Assembly: GCF_008728195.1 (NCBI RefSeq)
Contig: NZ_CP031598.1
Coordinates: 3,100,001-3,164,000, forward strand
Direction: 5' to 3'
Length of the DNA stretch: 64,000 nt
DNA from: Roseovarius indicus
Lineage (GTDB): Bacteria > Pseudomonadota > Alphaproteobacteria > Rhodobacterales > Rhodobacteraceae
The notes under the pieces are model-generated. The model was not told the origin of the DNA and did not search any database. It worked only from the letters and a program-made list of their open reading frames with translations. Shown here one piece after another: positions 43,239 through 51,526 of this stretch. The translations under genes and the position numbers were made by a program. Numbering within the stretch: position 1 is the first letter of the stretch; every line of letters starts with the position of its first letter.

Positions 43239-43976
43239 CTATCCCGCCGTCGCCCGCAACAGCCGCTTGCGCGTCGGCGGAATCGCCGCGATCTCCAGCC
43301 CGGTGAAGACATGCAGCGTGTTCATCTGGCGGTCGACAACCGCATGATCGCTGACCCAGCCCCCCATCAGCAGGTAGGTCCGCAACAACGGCGGCATCCG
43401 CAGCATGGCCAGCTTGGCATCCGGTTTCCTCAGCCGCAGGCTCTGCGCAAAGCGAAACACCGACGGCGCCTTCACCCGCGGCAGCCACCGGCGCGGGGCA
43501 AGATGGCGATCCTTCAGCATGGCGAAGGCATCGGCATAGATCTCGGCATCCGTCCCCTTGAACGACGAACAGCCGAACAGCATCTCGACCCCGTTCTCAT
43601 CGACGAACCGCGTCATCGCCCCCCAGGCCACCCGCAGGATATCGGCATCGCGCGCGTCGGGATGGATGCAGAACCGCCCCATCTCGACCATCGGACCCTC
43701 GAACTCCTTCAGCGCCGACAGCTCGTAGAACTGCGCCGAATAGCTCCGCCCGATCTCCGAGCCACCGGTCAGCGGCAGCATCCGGAAACAGCAGACCAGC
43801 TTGCCGGTCGCGTCCTCCTCGACAAGGATATGGGTGCAGATGTCGTCGAACTCGTCGGCGTCGATGCCGGGCACATCCTCGCCCTGCTTGAAGGCCACGA
43901 AGCGCAGCCGCTGTGCGGCGCGGATATCGGCCTCCGTCTCGGCCACCCTCGTGCTGTAGCGCCCTTTGCGGAACAT
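43239..43976 (-). CDS. olsB: L-ornithine N-alpha-acyltransferase (GNAT, OlsB)
   Basis: 245 aa from ATG 43976 (GTG 43988 is the alternative). The family blocks RVAETEADIRAAQRLRFVAFK, CTHILVEEDATGKLVCCFRML, YSAQFYELSAL ... MVEMGRFCIHPDARDADILRVAWGAM are those of OlsB-type GNAT enzymes (blocks named, not contiguous). OlsB makes lyso-ornithine lipid from acyl-ACP; OlsA completes it. No olsA follows, unlike many Rhodobacterales, so it must lie elsewhere or be replaced. Confidence 0.88.
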   Translation of the reverse strand: MFRKGRYSTRVAETEADIRAAQRLRFVAFKQGEDVPGIDADEFDDICTHILVEEDATGKLVCCFRMLPLTGGSEIGRSYSAQFYELSALKEFEGPMVEMGRFCIHPDARDADILRVAWGAMTRFVDENGVEMLFGCSSFKGTDAEIYADAFAMLKDRHLAPRRWLPRVKAPSVFRFAQSLRLRKPDAKLAMLRMPPLLRTYLLMGGWVSDHAVVDRQMNTLHVFTGLEIAAIPPTRKRLLRATAG

Positions 43977-44068
43977 CGCCCTGCCCACCCTCGAAGACCT
44001 ACTTCTGAAAGTAGTTGCGGGCGCTTAAACACTCAAGATGTGACAGGCCGATGACGCGCACGCGCCGA

Positions 44069-44524
44069 TCAGTTGAAGAGTTGGGTCGGGTCGATATTGC
44101 CGAAGTTGCCGAAGATCTGGCGCAGCAGGCCGTTGCCCATCACCGACGAATCCGTCACGCGCCGGGTCAGCGGCACGACATTGCCGTCTTCCAGCCCGAA
44201 GCTCTCGATATTCCGGATCGTGTCGTTCTCGTTGAAGCTGATCGCCACCACCTGCCGGTCGACCACCTGCGACGCCCGCGCCCCGTAGGCCCGCATCCGG
44301 CTGCGCACATAGTAATAGTCGCCATCGCTCAGCAGGCCCGAGGCCGAGGGTGCGCCGATCACGTCATCCACCGTGGCCCGGGTGTCGACCCCGATGACCA
44401 GCTGGTCAAGGTCGCGCGCCGGCGGCACATAGCCGTGGTTCTGGTACTGCGCCTGGCAGGCCCCCAGGACCATTATGCAGATCACGGCCAGCACGCTGGC
44501 GAACCGGTTGCGGAAACTCATCAT
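44069..44524 (-). CDS. bamE: Outer-membrane assembly lipoprotein BamE (SmpA/OmlA)
   Basis: 151 aa. Lipobox VLGAC with modified Cys about residue 23. The SmpA/OmlA fold follows: LDQLVIGVDTRATVDDVIGAPSASG, YYVRSRMRAYGARASQVVDRQVVAISFNENDTIRNIESFGLEDG. It stabilises the BamA-BamD complex at the outer membrane. Divergent from yceD, as in other alphaproteobacteria. Confidence 0.93.
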   Translation of the reverse strand: MMSFRNRFASVLAVICIMVLGACQAQYQNHGYVPPARDLDQLVIGVDTRATVDDVIGAPSASGLLSDGDYYYVRSRMRAYGARASQVVDRQVVAISFNENDTIRNIESFGLEDGNVVPLTRRVTDSSVMGNGLLRQIFGNFGNIDPTQLFN

Positions 44525-44614
44525 GATCTGCCCTCTTGCACTTGGCCCGGATTGCTTTCACACCCGCTTACAACAAGCTAGGCTACATGTTCAAGAAAGG
44601 ATGAGTGAGGCCCG

Positions 44615-45172
44615 ATGCCGGAACATTCCCGGAAATCCGCCATTTACCGCGTCAGCGGGCTGTCGCCGCGCAAGCCGCAGCCGTTCGAGATCGTCCCCGC
44701 CCCCGACGAGCTTCAGGCTATTGCCGAAGACCTGGGCATCCTCGGGCTGCGCAAACTGCGCTTCACCGGCGAGCTCTCGGCCGAGGGCAAGGCCGACTGG
44801 CGGATGGATGGCCATCTGGGCGCCACCGTCACGCAGGCCTGCGTCGTCACGCTCGAACCGGTCAACACCCGGATCGAGGAAGACGTGGCCCGCCGCTTCC
44901 TCGAAGAGTGGCCCCCGCTCGAGGAAAAGGGCGAGGAAGTCGAGATGCCCGAGGACGAAACCATCGACCCGCTGGGCGAGCAGATCGACCTCTGGACGGT
45001 GATGACCGAGGCGCTGGCGCTGGCCCTGCCGCCCTACCCGCGCGCCGATGATGCCGAGCTGGAAACCGACAGCGCGATTCCCCCCGGCGCCGCCCCGATC
45101 GAGGACGAAGAGACCAAGCCCTTCGCCGGCCTGGCCGACCTGAAGAAAAAGCTGGAAGATGGCGGCGACTGA
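44615..45172 (+). CDS. yceD: DUF177 (YceD) family protein
   Basis: 185 aa. The conserved core GHLGATVTQACVVTLEPVNTRIEEDVARRF ... DPLGEQIDLWTVMTEALALALPPYPRA (blocks) identifies DUF177, which almost always sits beside rpmF. The family is needed for 23S rRNA accumulation in chloroplasts and some bacteria. Starts 90 bases from the divergent bamE. A structured region follows before rpmF. Confidence 0.93.
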   Translation: MPEHSRKSAIYRVSGLSPRKPQPFEIVPAPDELQAIAEDLGILGLRKLRFTGELSAEGKADWRMDGHLGATVTQACVVTLEPVNTRIEEDVARRFLEEWPPLEEKGEEVEMPEDETIDPLGEQIDLWTVMTEALALALPPYPRADDAELETDSAIPPGAAPIEDEETKPFAGLADLKKKLEDGGD

Positions 45173-45235
45173 CCCCCAAAAAACCACTTGCTCCTGCAAC
45201 AATTCCCTGTATTTTCGCCGTCTCACCGGAATTTG

Positions 45236-45307
45236 GGGTTGAACCGGCGGCTCGAGACAGATTATGAGCCGCCTCAACCCGTGACACACGGGTCTTTCCA
45301 GGGACCC
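45236..45307 (+). other. Overlapping hairpins before rpmF, candidate leader or attenuator
   Basis: An 8-bp stem (45246-45253 with 45266-45273) can be extended by 45236-45242 with 45274-45280 across a 3-base bulge. A second stem 45278-45283/45287-45292 competes for bases 45278-45280, and a third, 45290-45294/45303-45307, competes with the second. The last ends 20 bases before rpmF. Confidence 0.55.
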
Positions 45308-45327
45308 ACAGAAATTGAGGTTGCGAC

Positions 45328-45534
45328 ATGGCTGTCCAACAGAACAAAGTATCGAAATCGCGCCGCAACAACCGTCGCGCCCACGACTCGCTGACCGCAG
45401 CGAATCCGAACGAATGCCCCAACTGCGGCGAACTCAAGCGCCCGCACCACGTCTGCGCCGCGTGCGGTCACTATGCTGACCGTGAAGTCGTCGCGATGGT
45501 GGACGAGGTCGATCTGGACGACGACGCAGCCTGA
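45328..45534 (+). CDS. rpmF: Ribosomal protein bL32
   Basis: 68 aa. [21 protein letters not shown] is the standard opening (first 20 or so residues), followed by the zinc ribbon CPNCGE ... [10 protein letters not shown], so it is the four-cysteine, zinc-containing form. Component of the 50S subunit. GAGG lies 7 bases before the ATG. Confidence 0.99.
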   Translation: MAVQQNKVSKSRRNNRRAHDSLTAANPNECPNCGELKRPHHVCAACGHYADREVVAMVDEVDLDDDAA

Positions 45535-45557
45535 ATGAGGCGGGGGCGGGCCTCCTG

Positions 45558-46667
45558 ATGACCGCAGATTCGGATCAGACCAGGGCACGCCCGAGACGCA
45601 CCATCATTTCCGTCGATGCGATGGGCGGTGATCTTGGGCCGGCAACCGTGGTTGCCGGCATTTCGCGTTCGGCCAAGAAGAACGACGAGATCGGCTTCAT
45701 CCTGCATGGCCAGAAGGCCGTGCTGGAACCGCTTGTCGCCAAGCGCAAGAACCTCGAAGGCCGCTGCGAGATTCGCGACGCCCCCGATGTCGTGTCGATG
45801 GAGGAAAAGCCCAGCCAGGTGATCCGCCACGGCAAGGCGACCTCGATGTGGTCGGCGCTCGAATCCGTCCGCAACGGCGAGGCGACGGTCTGCGTCTCCT
45901 GCGGCAATACCGGCGCACTGATGCTGATGTCGGTGGTGCGCCTGCGCAAGCTGCCCAGCATCTACCGCCCCGCCATCGCCGTGCTCTGGCCCTCGCGCAA
46001 TCCGCAGGGCTTCAACATCATGCTCGACGGCGGCGCCGATATCCGGGCCGATGCCAAGGACCTGATGCAATACGCGCTGATGGGCACCTCCTATGCCCGC
46101 AACGGCTTCAACCTCCAGCGCCCGCGCGTGGGCCTGCTGAACGTCGGCACCGAAGAACACAAGGGCCGCGCCGAGCTGAAAGAGGCGCATGACCTGATCG
46201 CCGCCAACGCGCGCACCGCCGATTTCGAATTCGTCGGCTTCGTCGAGGGCCGCGACCTGCCCGGCACGATCTGCGACGTGATCGTCACCGACGGCTTCAC
46301 CGGCAACGTCGCCCTCAAGACCGGCGAAGGCGTCGCCAAGCTGGTCTCCGACCTGCTGAAAGACGCGTTCCGCTACACCCCCCTCTCGCGCATCGCGTCG
46401 GTCCTCGCCTACACCTCGCTCCAGCGCCTGAAAAAGCGAATCGACCCGCGCCGCGCCAATGGCGGCGTCTTCCTCGGGCTCAGCGGCACGGTGGTGAAAT
46501 CCCACGGCGCGGCCGACGCGATGGGCGTCTCCTCGGCCGTGAAACTGGCCTTTCAACTGGCCCAGACCGGCTTCACCGAAAAACTCGCCGCGCGGGTTGC
46601 ATCTGCCTCGCTGCTTGATCAGGATGACGCGACCGAAGACTCGAAAGCCAGCGGTGACACTGCATGA
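45558..46667 (+). CDS. plsX: Phosphate acyltransferase PlsX
   Basis: 369 aa. ISVDAMGGDLGPATVVAGI at the N-terminus and SCGNTGALMLMSVVRL, GADIRADAKDLMQYALMG, GFVEGRDLPGTICDVIVTDGFTGNVALKTGEG (blocks) are diagnostic. It converts acyl-ACP to acyl-phosphate for glycerolipid synthesis, peripheral to the inner membrane. Its stop overlaps fabH by 4 bases; the pair links phospholipid and fatty acid synthesis. Confidence 0.98.
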   Translation: MTADSDQTRARPRRTIISVDAMGGDLGPATVVAGISRSAKKNDEIGFILHGQKAVLEPLVAKRKNLEGRCEIRDAPDVVSMEEKPSQVIRHGKATSMWSALESVRNGEATVCVSCGNTGALMLMSVVRLRKLPSIYRPAIAVLWPSRNPQGFNIMLDGGADIRADAKDLMQYALMGTSYARNGFNLQRPRVGLLNVGTEEHKGRAELKEAHDLIAANARTADFEFVGFVEGRDLPGTICDVIVTDGFTGNVALKTGEGVAKLVSDLLKDAFRYTPLSRIASVLAYTSLQRLKKRIDPRRANGGVFLGLSGTVVKSHGAADAMGVSSAVKLAFQLAQTGFTEKLAARVASASLLDQDDATEDSKASGDTA

Positions 46668-47638
46668 CAATACGCGCCGTTGTAGAGGGCGTCGGCCACT
46701 ACCTGCCAGAACGTATCGTACCCAACACCTGGTTCGAAGAGTTCCTCGATACCTCCGATGAATGGATTCGCACCCGCTCGGGGATAGAGCGTCGGCATTT
46801 CGCCGCCGAGGGCGAAACCACCTCCGACCTGGCCGTCAAGGCCGCGACCGTCGCGCTGGAAAACGCCGGGCTGACCGCCGATGACATCGACGGCGTGCTG
46901 GTCGCCACCTCCACGCCCGACCTCACCTTCCCCTCCGTCGCCACCATGGTGCAAAGCCGGCTGGGCATGACCCGCGGCTTCGGCTTCGACGTGCAGGCCG
47001 TGTGCGCGGGCTTCATCTACGCGCTGGCCAACGCCAACGCGCTGATCGTCTCGGGCCAGGCCAAGCGCCTGCTGATCATCGGCGCCGAGACCTTCAGCCG
47101 GATCATGGACTGGGAAGACCGCTCTACCTGCGTGCTCTTCGGCGATGGCGCGGGCGCGCTTGTGCTGGGCGCCGCCGAGGGCGAAGGCACCTCCGACGAC
47201 CGCGGCATTCTCGCCACCGACCTCAACTCCGACGGGCGCTACCGCGACATGCTCTATGTCGATGGCGGCGTCTCGACCACCGGCACCTCGGGCAAGCTGC
47301 GGATGCAGGGCAACCCGCTCTTCCGGCAGGCGGTGGAGAAACTGACCTCGACCGCCGAAACCGCCCTGGCCAGCGCCGGTCTGGGCCATGACGACATCAA
47401 CTGGATCGTCCCGCACCAGGCCAATATCCGCATCATCGCCGGCACCGCCAAGAAGATGGGCGTCCCGCTCGACCGCGTCATCGTCACGGTACAGGAGCAC
47501 GGCAACACCTCCGCCGCCTCGATCCCGCTGGCCATGGCAGAGGGCGTGGCACAAGGCAAAATCAAGCGCGGCGACCTCATCGTTTCCGAAGCGATCGGCG
47601 GCGGGCTGGCCTGGGGCGCCGTCGTCCTGCGGTGGTAA
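46664..47638 (+). CDS. fabH: 3-oxoacyl-ACP synthase III
   Basis: 324 aa. Catalytic triad: Cys in FDVQAVCAGFIYAL (about residue 112), His in WIVPHQANIRI (about 250), Asn in QEHGNTSAAS (about 280). It condenses acetyl-CoA with malonyl-ACP to start fatty acid synthesis. Overlaps plsX by ATGA. Confidence 0.98.
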   Translation: MTIRAVVEGVGHYLPERIVPNTWFEEFLDTSDEWIRTRSGIERRHFAAEGETTSDLAVKAATVALENAGLTADDIDGVLVATSTPDLTFPSVATMVQSRLGMTRGFGFDVQAVCAGFIYALANANALIVSGQAKRLLIIGAETFSRIMDWEDRSTCVLFGDGAGALVLGAAEGEGTSDDRGILATDLNSDGRYRDMLYVDGGVSTTGTSGKLRMQGNPLFRQAVEKLTSTAETALASAGLGHDDINWIVPHQANIRIIAGTAKKMGVPLDRVIVTVQEHGNTSAASIPLAMAEGVAQGKIKRGDLIVSEAIGGGLAWGAVVLRW

Positions 47639-47694
47639 ACGGCCCGTCGACAGCTTGAAACACCGCTTAAACTCCTTCCGCCAAGTCATTGACA

Positions 47695-47723
47695 TTGACT
47701 CGGAAATTCCTTCCGCCCTAAAG
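47695..47723 (+). promoter_or_regulatory. Candidate ihfA promoter
   Basis: TTGACT (47695-47700), 17-base spacer, CTAAAG (47718-47723), 25 bases before the ihfA start. A second overlapping TTGACA lies at 47689. Confidence 0.4.
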
Positions 47724-47747
47724 TCCTAGAAAGAGCGAGGGGATGCG

Positions 47748-48050
47748 ATGAGCGACAAGACACTGACGAGGATGGATTTGAGCGAGGCTGTATTCCGCGA
47801 GGTCGGTCTTTCCAGGAACGACTCCGCAACGCTGGTGGAAAGCGTTCTTGATCACATCTCGGATGCGCTGGTGCGCGGCGAGCAGGTCAAGATTTCCTCC
47901 TTCGGCACCTTTTCCGTCCGCGAGAAATCGGCCCGGGTGGGCCGCAACCCCAAGACCGGCGAAGAAGTGCCGATCAACCCGCGCCGCGTGCTGACGTTCC
48001 GGCCGTCGCACCTCATGAAAGACCGTGTCGCCGCCGGCAACCGGAAATAA
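47748..48050 (+). CDS. ihfA: Integration host factor subunit alpha
   Basis: 100 aa, HU/IHF fold. [33 protein letters not shown] and [41 protein letters not shown] (blocks) identify IhfA, with the DNA-intercalating Pro in INPRR. It bends DNA as a heterodimer with IhfB. Just upstream of the MerR gene, as in most Proteobacteria where the pair is next to pheT or here fabH. Confidence 0.97.
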   Translation: MSDKTLTRMDLSEAVFREVGLSRNDSATLVESVLDHISDALVRGEQVKISSFGTFSVREKSARVGRNPKTGEEVPINPRRVLTFRPSHLMKDRVAAGNRK

Positions 48051-48065
48051 CGAAGGCCCTCGCCG

Positions 48066-49148
48066 ATGGCCAAATCCGCAGACGCATTTCGTACGATCAG
48101 CGAGGTTGCCGAGTGGCTCGACACACCGGCACACGTGCTGCGGTTCTGGGAAAGCAAGTTCACCCAGGTCAAACCCGTGAAGCGCGCCGGCGGGCGGCGG
48201 TATTACCGCCCGCAGGACATGCGTCTGCTCGGCGGGATCAAGAAGCTGCTGCACGATGACGGGATGACCATCAAGGGCGTGCAGAAACTGCTGCGCGAGA
48301 ACGGCATCAAGCATGTCGCCGCCCTGTCGCAACCGCTCGCGGGCGAAGAGGATGACGTCTACACCGCCCCGGCCCGGCAGGAACCGGCGCAGGTGCTCGA
48401 TTTCCGGCCCCAGCCGGAGGCGGAAGAACCCGCGCCGATGCCGCCCGAGGCGGCGGCCCCGGCAGAAACGCCCGAGCCGCCGGCAGAGCCCGCGGAAGAG
48501 CCGGCCCCGGCGCCGACCGCGCGCGATTTCGACCTGAAACACGCGGTTCCTGCCAACCCCCAACCGACACCGGAGGCGCCGCCCGCTCCCGAGCCGGACG
48601 AGCCCCCCGCCCCGGCCGCGGAGGTCGATGCCGAACCGCAGGACGCCCCCGAACCGGAGGACACGCCCGCGCCCGCCGAGGACGCATCGCTCTTCGACAC
48701 CGAGCCGCCGGAAGACACGATGCCGGCGGAACCTGAGCCGGAGGCCGAACCTGAGCCTGAGCCTCAGCCCGAGGAGCGCCCCAGGCCCAAGCTGCCGGGC
48801 TTCCTGAGCCGCCAACCGCTCGACAACCAGCCGGCGGCCGAAGACGACACACCGCAAGAGCCCGCGACGGAGACAGAACCCGAGCCCGAGCCCGCCCCCC
48901 GGGTCGAACCCGAAGACGCGCCCGAGCCCGAGTCAGCTGCGCCCGAATCCACCGCGCCGGAGGCCTCGCCCCGCCGCCCCCTGATCGTCGATGTGCCCGA
49001 AGATCCGGGCGACTACGACTACATCCCCGAAGGCCCGCTATCGGCCCTCGCCGACGTGCCGCGCCCCTTCAAAACGCCGGTCATCGACGCGATCGAGCCG
49101 CTGATCGAACGCCTGCGCAAGAAGCTTGACGAGTCCGACGAGCATTGA
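48066..49148 (+). CDS. MerR-family regulator with a long Pro/Glu/Ala-rich extension
   Basis: 360 aa. Residues 1-85 are a MerR winged helix: [69 protein letters not shown] (pattern; quoted in blocks). Residues about 110-300 are low-complexity, dominated by Pro, Glu, Ala and Asp. A conserved-looking C-terminal end ([23 protein letters not shown] ... [14 protein letters not shown]) follows. It always accompanies ihfA in this lineage. Its targets are unknown. Confidence 0.88.
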   Translation: MAKSADAFRTISEVAEWLDTPAHVLRFWESKFTQVKPVKRAGGRRYYRPQDMRLLGGIKKLLHDDGMTIKGVQKLLRENGIKHVAALSQPLAGEEDDVYTAPARQEPAQVLDFRPQPEAEEPAPMPPEAAAPAETPEPPAEPAEEPAPAPTARDFDLKHAVPANPQPTPEAPPAPEPDEPPAPAAEVDAEPQDAPEPEDTPAPAEDASLFDTEPPEDTMPAEPEPEAEPEPEPQPEERPRPKLPGFLSRQPLDNQPAAEDDTPQEPATETEPEPEPAPRVEPEDAPEPESAAPESTAPEASPRRPLIVDVPEDPGDYDYIPEGPLSALADVPRPFKTPVIDAIEPLIERLRKKLDESDEH

Positions 49149-49210
49149 CGCCGAAAATTCGAAATTGCCCCTTGTCCCTGTGCGCAAATCCAGTATGTAA
49201 CCCCAATCGT

Positions 49211-49287
49211 CGGGCTATAGCGCAGGCTGGTAGCGCGTCCGTCTGGGGGACGGGAGGTCGCAGGTTCGAATCCTGCTAGCCCGACCA
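49211..49287 (+). tRNA. tRNA-Pro, anticodon GGG
   Basis: 77 nt with encoded CCA. Acceptor CGGGCTA/TAGCCCG, D stem GCGC/GCGC, anticodon stem TCCGT/ACGGG with loop CTGGGGG (anticodon GGG, reads CCC), T arm GCAGG-TTCGAAT-CCTGC. 62 bases after the MerR gene. Confidence 0.97.
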
Positions 49288-49366
49288 TGAACACCCTCCC
49301 CGCAGAACCGGAACATCAGGCGCACCGCGCATCGCGCAGGTCGCCCCGCCGCAAGGGAGCCGCAGG

Positions 49367-50440
49367 ATGACAGGTGTTCTCGCCAGCCAGCAACTCAGGG
49401 CGATGATCGCCGACGGGCGCATCTCGGCGCCCACCGCCATTCTCAATGAACAGGTCCAGCCCGCCAGCCTCGATCTCCGCCTCGGGCATATCGCCTATCG
49501 CGTGCGGGCCTCCTTCCTGTCGGGCGCCGGCCGCACCGTGGCCGAACGGCTCGACGAGCTCGAAATGCACCGCATCGACCTCTCGAAGGGCGCCGTGCTG
49601 GAAAAAGGCTGCGTCTACGTCGTCCCGCTGATGGAGATGCTCGACCTGCCCTCCGACGTCACCGCCGTCGCCAACGCCAAGTCCTCGACCGGCCGGCTCG
49701 ACCTGCTGACCCGCACCATCACCGACCAGGGCGAGGAATTCGACCGCATCGCAGCCGGCTACACCGGCCCGCTCTATGCCGAGATCTGCCCCCGCTCCTT
49801 CTCCGTCCTCGTCCGCCCCGGAATGCGCCTCAACCAGATCCGCTTCCGCGACGGGCAGGCCGCGCTCGACGACGCGGCCCTCGCCGCACTCCACGCCGAC
49901 TCTCCCCTGGTCGATGGCGAGGCCGTGATCTCCGACGGGCTGGGCTTCTCCGTCGACCTCAAGCCCGCCAAGGGCTCGCTGGTGGGCTACCGCGCCAAAC
50001 CCCATACCGGCGTGATCGACCTCGACCAGATCGGCCATTACGACCCGGCGGAATACTGGGAAGAGGTCCACAGCGACACCGGCCGCATCATCCTCGATCC
50101 GGGCGCCTTCTACATCCTCGTCAGCCGCGAAGCCGTGCACATCCCGCCCGCCTACGCGGCCGAGATGGCGCCCTACCTGGCGATGGTCGGCGAATTCCGG
50201 GTGCATTACGCGGGCTTCTTCGACCCCGGCTTCGGCCATGACGCCGCCGGCGGCACAGGCTCACGTGGGGTCTTGGAAGTGCGCTGCCACGAGGCCCCCT
50301 TCGTGCTCGAACACGGCCAGGTCGTCGGCCGGCTCGTCTACGAGAAGATGGATCAGGTGCCCGACCAGCTCTACGGCGCCGGCATCGCGTCCAACTACCA
50401 GGGCCAGGGCCTGAAACTCTCCAAGCACTTCCGCGCCTGA
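49367..50440 (+). CDS. dcd: dCTP deaminase, long (two-domain) form
   Basis: 357 aa, about twice the length of E. coli Dcd. Two dUTPase-like barrels are seen: SSTGRLDLLTRTITDQGEEFDRI (conserved Dcd segment in the first) and the second around AEMAPYLAMVGEFRVHYAGFFDPGFG. This alphaproteobacterial form is annotated 2'-deoxycytidine 5'-triphosphate deaminase. It feeds dUTP for thymidylate synthesis. Confidence 0.9.
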   Translation: MTGVLASQQLRAMIADGRISAPTAILNEQVQPASLDLRLGHIAYRVRASFLSGAGRTVAERLDELEMHRIDLSKGAVLEKGCVYVVPLMEMLDLPSDVTAVANAKSSTGRLDLLTRTITDQGEEFDRIAAGYTGPLYAEICPRSFSVLVRPGMRLNQIRFRDGQAALDDAALAALHADSPLVDGEAVISDGLGFSVDLKPAKGSLVGYRAKPHTGVIDLDQIGHYDPAEYWEEVHSDTGRIILDPGAFYILVSREAVHIPPAYAAEMAPYLAMVGEFRVHYAGFFDPGFGHDAAGGTGSRGVLEVRCHEAPFVLEHGQVVGRLVYEKMDQVPDQLYGAGIASNYQGQGLKLSKHFRA

Positions 50441-50459
50441 CCCGGCACAACCAGCAGCT

Positions 50460-50678
50460 TCAGAAGCGGCCCATCCGCTTCGCCATGCGCATGCCCTGGC
50501 GCATGCGCTTTTGCGTCTTGCCGGTCTCCGGGCTCTTGCCCTTCGGCTGCCCCTCGCCCTGGCCCGACTTGGCCTGCCGCCGGTTCGCATAGGCATTCAC
50601 GCCCGCATCCACGCCCGAGCGGATCACCCGGCGCATCACCATGCGCACGACCATGTTGATCATCTGGTTGGCGTTCAT
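50460..50678 (-). CDS. Small basic protein, unknown function
   Basis: 72 aa, strongly basic. MNANQMINMVVRMVMRRVIRSG is an amphipathic, Met/Arg-rich helix; the C-terminus repeats RMRQGMRMAKRMGRF. Ribosome site AAAGGAGG is excellent, 5-7 bases before ATG 50678. Position downstream of scpB on the same strand. Could bind nucleic acid or membrane; no family recognised. Confidence 0.72.
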   Translation of the reverse strand: MNANQMINMVVRMVMRRVIRSGVDAGVNAYANRRQAKSGQGEGQPKGKSPETGKTQKRMRQGMRMAKRMGRF

Positions 50679-50773
50679 GACGCCCTCCTTTCAATGTCCG
50701 TTACCCGGTATCTAATAGGAAATCGTGGAGAATTCAGGGCATCCCGGCGAATTTTCCGCGGTCCCCGCACCGC

Positions 50774-51433
50774 TCAGTCGTTGAACAGCTCGTCCTGCCC
50801 CTTGGCGCCGGGCTCGTCCTCGTCTTCCCCCTCGCCGCCCGTCGGCATCTCGCCCAAAGGCGCGCGGTTCTCCAGCAAACCGGCAGCCCGCAGCTCCTTC
50901 AGCCCCGGCAGGTCGCGCGCGCTTTCCAGCCCGAAATGATCCAGGAAGGTCTGCGTCACCACGAAAGTCACCGGCCGGCCCGGCGTCATCTTCCGCCGGC
51001 CAAACCGAACCCACTCCATCTCCAGCAGCTGGTCCACCGTCCCCCGGCTGACCGACACGCCGCGGATCTCCTCGATCTCGGCGCGGGTGACGGGCTGGTG
51101 ATAGGCGATGATCGCCAGCGTCTCGATCGCCGCCCGCGACAGCTTGCGCGTCTCGACCGTTTCCTTCTGCATCAGGTAGCCCAGGTCCGAGGCCGTGCGC
51201 ATCGCCCAGGCATCGCCCACCTTCACAAGATGCACGCCGCGCCCCTCGTAACGCTTGCGCAGATGCACCAACGCCTCGGCCGCGTCGCTGCCATGTGGCA
51301 TCCGGGCCTCCATCTCGCGCACGGTGATGGGCTCGGCCGTGGCGAACAGGATCGCCTCGCACATACGCTCCTGCTCGGCCATGGGCGGCGCCTCGAACAG
51401 GCTTTCTTCCTTATGTTCCGTCTCTTCTGCCAC
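50774..51433 (-). CDS. scpB: Condensin accessory subunit ScpB
   Basis: 219 aa. Two winged helices: ERMCEAILFATAEPITVREMEARM, then TVETRKLSRAAIETLAIIAYHQPVTRAEIEEIRGVSVSRGTVDQLLEMEWV (blocks) and GRPVTFVVTQTFLDHFGLESARDLPGL. The C-terminal 30 residues are acidic. It forms the kleisin complex with ScpA and Smc. A 93-base gap with two hairpins separates it from scpA, which is unusual for the pair. Confidence 0.94.
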   Translation of the reverse strand: MAEETEHKEESLFEAPPMAEQERMCEAILFATAEPITVREMEARMPHGSDAAEALVHLRKRYEGRGVHLVKVGDAWAMRTASDLGYLMQKETVETRKLSRAAIETLAIIAYHQPVTRAEIEEIRGVSVSRGTVDQLLEMEWVRFGRRKMTPGRPVTFVVTQTFLDHFGLESARDLPGLKELRAAGLLENRAPLGEMPTGGEGEDEDEPGAKGQDELFND

Positions 51434-51460
51434 TACCCTGACCCAACATCCCGACGGTGA

Positions 51461-51506
51461 CGATTTCTTGAAAAGAAATCGGATCGAAATCTTTTAAAGA
51501 TTTCGA
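51461..51506. other. Two tandem AT-rich hairpins between scpA and scpB
   Basis: 9-bp stem 51461-51469/51473-51481 with loop GAA, and 10-bp stem 51484-51493/51497-51506 with loop TTA. Both stems contain the core GATTTC/GAAATC. Either strand would form them. Possible transcript-processing or partial-termination element. Confidence 0.7.
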
Positions 51507-51526
51507 CCCCTCCGGCCAACCCCATC

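Noticed and set aside
44015..44581. 188-aa plus-strand frame opposite bamE
   Set aside because: Antisense shadow with no family resemblance and no ribosome site.
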